Source of the DNA: Spirodela intermedia
Lineage: Eukaryota > Streptophyta > Magnoliopsida > Alismatales > Araceae
DNA: 64,000 nucleotides
Direction: 5' to 3'
NCBI GenBank assembly: GCA_902729315.2
Contig: LR746269.1
Span: 9,336,231-9,400,230, forward strand
This document shows positions 59,801 to 64,000 of the stretch, in pieces; within the stretch, counting starts at the first letter, position 1; the number at the start of each line of letters is the position of its first letter. Position numbers and translations under genes: made by a program. The notes below the pieces were generated by a model that searched no databases, was not told the origin of the DNA, and saw only the letters and a program-made list of their open reading frames with translations.

Positions 59801-60783
59801 CATGTTCAAAAAATAAAAAAATCTAAATAATTGGCTAGTGTCGGAACAATGGTACCAGTGCGTCAGTTTGGCAAGGTTCTATAAACTCATGTTCCCCCAA
59901 AATAGCCCCTTACCTTTTATTTTACTAAAACTAACATCCAGCTTGACAGTTGATCTCTGATCAGTAGGTGTGAAAGTGAACCTTTCTTCCGTCTGCAAGA
60001 AAAAAGAAAAATGAATATAAACAAAGTAATGAAAGTTTTCAGGAAAAATAAGATCTTAGCTAGCAGCTCTGTATTTCTCCTTTTTCTCCTGATAGTCCGG
60101 GTCATGTTTCATTCAATAATTGTTTTCATTAAAACAGAGAAAAAGAAATACCGGCTTGTTATTCCCATGTTTAACTCTGTTCTTCACATGGACCATAGAC
60201 CAAATAAATAATCAGTATCCTACAGATAAATTTGTCACAGGAATGGAACATCCGAAATTAATATGTCAAGAACGACGGAGAATTTGTCGACGTATGATCC
60301 ACAAAGTATCAGTTCTTTTGTCGCCCTGGAGAAAACATGATGAAATCAGAAAGAAGGGTGAAGACGATGTCACATACATGACTAATGGAAAACGGTCCGA
60401 AAGAAGTAAACGCGGCATAAAGGAACATTGTGCCAACGAGCAGAGGGGATTCTTTCTAGCCAACAGCAAAATTCGCATTTGACAGACCTCTTATTTCGGG
60501 AATTGTTTACTTCCGAGGAAATGCGCCGATCTTGAAAACATAATTTCTATCTCAGTTTTACTGAGTTCTGCGGTTTTTACGCTACTTAAAGGAAGAGTGC
60601 CATAAAATTCCTCTTGAGCCGAAACCGTGCCCATCCAAACCACGGTGGCAAACACCATGAACAGGTAGTAGTAGTGCGATTGTCGTATCATCACGCTACA
60701 ATCTGTACCATTCTTAGCATGCCTGGAATGCCAGGCTCCTTCACGGCGGGCTTGAACTTGGCAGTGACTGTAACCACCCCCAT
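49577..60783 (-). CDS. TFB1: TFIIH core subunit TFB1 (p62/GTF2H1 orthologue)
   Basis: TFB1 is a structural subunit of general transcription and DNA-repair factor TFIIH in the nucleus. I read 20 exons: 60,783-60,709, 59,992-59,914, 58,328-58,264, 58,099-58,036, 57,539-57,407, 56,663-56,588, 56,387-56,292, 56,112-56,068, 55,786-55,730, 55,603-55,448, 55,244-55,179, 54,045-53,922, 51,957-51,901, 51,813-51,686, 51,603-51,415, 51,257-51,144, 50,993-50,916, 50,181-50,134, 49,947-49,879 and 49,666-49,577. All junctions are GT-AG with consistent phase, total 1,809 bases, 602 residues. An N-terminal PH-like domain (TEERFTFTPTDQRS) is followed by two BSD domains (LTEAEFWAARKNML near 150-165; MTENDFWKKYFKADFL near 230) and the conserved C-terminal part (DPREYFDSQ, SSTKYNLGKSPQESVL, ELLQHFWSSYPITT, ALDAAFAHFD). 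It appears intact and single copy. Confidence 0.95.
51337..51373. repeat. (GA)n tract in a TFB1 intron
   Basis: A simple GA run 42 bases beyond the donor of the exon ending at 51,415. It has no coding consequence. Confidence 0.9.
53812..53849. repeat. (TAA)n tract in a TFB1 intron
   Basis: About twelve TAA/ATA units in the long intron between exons 12 and 13. Confidence 0.9.
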
Positions 60784-60974
60784 TCTCCGGAATCCGAGAG
60801 CGGACGCGGCAGGCGATCGCGCGATCCACCGCAACGAGCAGGAATGTGCCGCTTCTCTAACCTCTTTGAAGCAACCCCCTGAGTGACGAGGGAATTCTAG
60901 GGCTTCGATCGAGCAGGTTCATCGGGAGCCCGAGGAGGAATCAGCCCTCCGCCCTTCCATGTCTCCCACTGCAG

Positions 60975-60982
60975 TATATATA
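60975..60982 (-). promoter_or_regulatory. Possible TATA box of TFB1
   Basis: TATATATA lies 192 bases upstream of the TFB1 start codon in otherwise GC-rich DNA. The motif is palindromic, so strand is inferred from the gene next to it. A start site near 60,945 would give a leader of about 160 bases. Confidence 0.4.
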
Positions 60983-62651
60983 GCGCTGCCCTCCCCCTTC
61001 CTCCAGATGGCACGGAAGCGACGTGCTTCCTTAATGGGCCATACCGGACCCAGAAAACGGATTCAGGCGAGGCCCACAAGCCCTCGGCCTACCCACTCTC
61101 CAACAATATTCCATTAATTAATTAATTAATTAATAACACATCATTTTCAAAAAAATCCATTTGATATCTCAAAAAACAAAGAATAGCTCGGATTTATACT
61201 ATTTATTCTTATTAATTAATTAAATTAAAAAATAATTATAGATAATATCATGCAAGTTTATTGAACGTTATCGAACATATCACATTTTATTGACACTCGA
61301 TTTATTTTATCGATATTTAATAAATTATATTATTAACTATCAATATGAATTTTAACCGGATGCTAATTATCTTGGTAATTACACGAATAATAAGGAGACC
61401 CCAATAAAAATAAAAATACAATACAATACAATATATATTTTAATTTTTTATGCTTACAATGGTTATAAGCCACAACTAACGATGGTAGTTGGGGCGTCAC
61501 TGTCCACCGTGGCGACCACCACAAGATGGATGAGAGAAAAAAGGAGAGTTTTTGAGAAATGTCTATTTTAATTTCCTAGAAAATATTTAATAAATATTTA
61601 CGGGCCATTAATACTTGTTATTAAATTATAAATTAATATTTTTATTTAATTAAATTAAGATAGCATTCAATTGGGGTTGTGTCAATTGGTTTTCGGGCCG
61701 ATACAGGGGGCCCGGCCCGTTGAGCCCGTGGAAACAAGCGGAGAATATCGACGGATGGGGCGTGGAGGCGCAAATCACAGCCGTAGAACCGGTGAAGCCT
61801 TGTGGGAACGCACGGCTCGGCGAAAACCACAAGTCCTCGCGCCACCGGGATTTTATTCTTCGAAGCCGCCGAAACCACTACTGTTGGCCCAACTACCTGA
61901 GGCGGGGCCCGCGAATGACGTCAGCACCGGACGAGCGCTCGAAAAGCGAGAGGGGAGATAAATGGATGCGGCCGTCATTGCCGCAAGCTGCCGCCACGTG
62001 CCTTCCACGTGGCAGCAATGGGGCCCACCCCGGAGGAGGGGACGAAGGGGGGGGTGGGGAGCTGGGAGGCGGAGGAATGGCCTCCTCTCCCCTTCCATCC
62101 CCTTCCGACGAATCCGTGCGCAATCTCTTCTCCGTCCCTCTCCACTGCTTCCGATCTTCCAGGTTGGGATCGAATTGAGACGGCTGATCGGGTTCCTGAG
62201 ATCGGAGGGAAGGAGAGCAGAAGAGCCAGGCGGAGAACGGGAGATTACTTTTTTTGGTTTTTTTTTCTTTTTATCTTCGTAGTTTCTTGAATATTACGTT
62301 AGGTTTGAATCAGGTTGATCGACCTGGTGGAAGCTGTATAGATCTGTATGATTCTATTCGCGGAGTGTTCTTCTTGAACGGAAGCGGGTATATGGAGGCT
62401 CTTGGTTTACCTGGATTTCTCGGAGGTAGCGGCGGCCATGCGCGGTGACGCCCCCCGGCTGGAAGGTTTCCCTTACGGAATCTCTCCTCCCCAACCGTTG
62501 CAGGAGCAGAGTTTGCGGGCAGTGGCTCTTTTATGTTCCATGCTCTCCTCCAGTTCCCGACGCGAGCGCATGCGACTTTGGTAGGAGTGGAGACCGCGCT
62601 GGTTCTTCTCCACCAGCAGGACGAGTGTCTCCAATCGTGTGCTCAGAGGCC
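60983..62651. promoter_or_regulatory. Divergent intergenic region between TFB1 and the PB1-domain gene
   Basis: TFB1 runs leftward and the PB1 gene rightward, so both promoters lie here. An AT-rich core (about 61,090-61,680, with ATTA repeats near 61,116-61,134) is flanked by GC-rich DNA. The stretch 62,100-62,651 probably includes the 5' leader of the PB1 gene, possibly with an intron, given the T-rich run near 62,246-62,270. No protein gene is supported. Confidence 0.45.
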
Positions 62652-64000
62652 ATGGAGTTTATGGAATCTCCTGATTCTGCGGCTGCCGCCGCCGCCGCCG
62701 CTTATTCCTCGTTCTCTGCTTCTCTCCCGGCACTGGTGACGGCGCCAGATGAACTGCGGCGTGTGAAGTTCCTGTGCAGCTTCGGCGGCAGCATCCTGCC
62801 TCGGCCGCTGGACGGAAAGCTTCGGTACGTCGGTGGGGAGACGAGGATCGTCAGCGTGCCGCGGGACGTGACGTACGAGGAACTGATGGCTCGGATGAGG
62901 GAGCTGTTCGAGGGAGCGTGGTCTCTCAAGTACCAGCAGCCAGAAGAGGACCTCGACGCACTGATATCGGTCGTGAATGACGACGACATCACAAATATGA
63001 TGGAGGAGTACGACAAGCTGGGCGCCGGCGGCGACGGGTTCACGCGCTTGAGGATTTTTCTGTTCTCTCACCCGGACCATGACAGCGGGGGATCCTCCAC
63101 TTCGGCTGCAGGCGCTCAATTTGATTCCTCCGACGAGCGGGAGACGGAGAGGAGACGATATGTGGATGCCCTAAACAGCTCGATCGACGGGAAACACCAG
63201 TTCAGCGTTGATGCCCTCGGTGGGGTACCAGGGACGGATAGCAGGAATCAGGTGGCCAGTGATCAGTTTCTTAGCCACAGGGGGATGGAAGCAGGAATCC
63301 ATGCTCAGTTCAGCATGCACCACCTTAATATCCCTCACCAAGCTTCTGTTGGGCAGAGGTACAGTGACACTGAGGGGCCACGGAGCCCTGTGTACTGCAC
63401 TCCAGGGCACCACGTTCTCCATGATCCACGGGAATTCCCTCCTTCGCCATCATCCAGACCGCACCATCCCGCGTTTGGAGAGTCAAATGACAGGATTCCA
63501 GAGGAGTATATGAGGCAAGCTCCTTCTCAGCAGCCTCCTCACCATCCCTCACTTGTGGAGAGTGTGGTCTGGCTGCCTCCTGGGGGTACTGTGGGAGAGA
63601 TGGCTGGATTTCCCGGTAACCTGGGACATATTCATAATGTTTGTGAACCTAGTAGTGTATGTGAGCACTGCCTAATGGCTCTTCGGAGGAACCACCTAAC
63701 AGCTCCTGAAGCTCGGTTTCATGACAGTCGTTGGAAGCAGTGGCAGACTCATCTAGAGCATTTGAATGCAGAAGGTGATTTCGCCGGCCAGTTCTCTAGC
63801 AGTACATGCGCCGAGTGCATCCATATCAGGGAGGCTTACTTGTTAAACCAGGACAACATTAAATTGGATCATCATGTCTATGCCAAGGAGCACAACGATC
63901 ATCACCACTTTTACAGTGACGTTCATGGTCAGGAGAGGGGAAGGGTTCTGCAGCAGCACCAGGTGAACCATCTTCTTGATGATCCAAGAGTGCATTACAG
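62652..64000 (+). CDS. PB1-domain Raf-like protein kinase, N-terminal part (runs off window)
   Basis: An open frame from the ATG at 62,652 continues to the window end without a stop (449 codons). After an alanine run, a PB1 domain spans about residues 36-140. It opens RRVKFLCSFGGSILPRP, followed by GKLRYVGGETRIV, the acidic OPCA-type patch EEDLDALISVVNDDDI, and TRLRIFLF. A long low-complexity linker rich in His, Pro and Ser follows, including paired CxxC-like motifs (CEHCLMA, CAECIHI). This layout is that of plant group-B Raf-like MAPKKKs, whose kinase domain sits far downstream; other PB1-only proteins share the domain, so the kinase call is inferred. No intron is needed within the visible part. 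Confidence 0.85.
   Translation, partial: MEFMESPDSAAAAAAAAYSSFSASLPALVTAPDELRRVKFLCSFGGSILPRPLDGKLRYVGGETRIVSVPRDVTYEELMARMRELFEGAWSLKYQQPEEDLDALISVVNDDDITNMMEEYDKLGAGGDGFTRLRIFLFSHPDHDSGGSSTSAAGAQFDSSDERETERRRYVDALNSSIDGKHQFSVDALGGVPGTDSRNQVASDQFLSHRGMEAGIHAQFSMHHLNIPHQASVGQRYSDTEGPRSPVYCTPGHHVLHDPREFPPSPSSRPHHPAFGESNDRIPEEYMRQAPSQQPPHHPSLVESVVWLPPGGTVGEMAGFPGNLGHIHNVCEPSSVCEHCLMALRRNHLTAPEARFHDSRWKQWQTHLEHLNAEGDFAGQFSSSTCAECIHIREAYLLNQDNIKLDHHVYAKEHNDHHHFYSDVHGQERGRVLQQHQVNHLLDDPRVHY

Overview
This window is nuclear plant DNA, most likely from an angiosperm. Every gene is recognisably plant (glutamate receptor-like channels, CSLC glucan synthase, LRR-XI receptor kinase, B-box/CCT factor, PB1-domain Raf-like protein). 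Genes have many introns, the intergenic DNA carries Copia-type retrotransposon debris, and there are long CT/GA and AT microsatellites. GC-rich reading frames would suit a monocot or early-diverging angiosperm, but I cannot name the species.

The left 37 kb is dominated by a very large, nearly identical inverted duplication. The left arm (1-9,207) holds, left to right, the 3' part of a GLR gene (+), a CSLC gene (-) and the last two exons of a UTR7-type nucleotide-sugar transporter (-). The right arm (23,814-37,082) holds the same genes in mirror image: a two-exon UTR7 remnant (+), a CSLC gene (+) and a GLR gene (-). The right arm carries about 4 kb of extra repeat and Copia DNA between CSLC and GLR. 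The 14.6 kb spacer holds the 5' exons of the left UTR7 gene, a degraded GLR pseudogene, a locally duplicated ~1 kb repeat ('R'), a probable solo LTR and a Copia chimera. The GLR genes form a local family: an intact member (39,655-42,961), a frameshifted member present in both arms, a pseudogene (14,224-17,401), and at least two short relics of the GLR 3' end fused to Copia sequence.

The right 27 kb looks like ordinary single-copy gene space: the intact GLR (-), a PEPR-like LRR receptor kinase (-), a tRNA-Lys(UUU) (-) lying 13 bp beyond the stop codon of a two-B-box/CCT transcription factor (-), a complete 20-exon TFIIH subunit TFB1/p62 gene (-), and the 5' part of a PB1-domain Raf-like kinase gene (+) that runs off the end.

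The genes do not form one pathway. UTR7 and CSLC both serve Golgi polysaccharide synthesis, and GLR and PEPR-like receptors both belong to damage/calcium signalling, but eukaryotic neighbours need not be functionally linked. The points most worth checking are the inverted duplication (real or assembly artefact), the GLR-Copia fusions, and the tRNA abutting the B-box mRNA.
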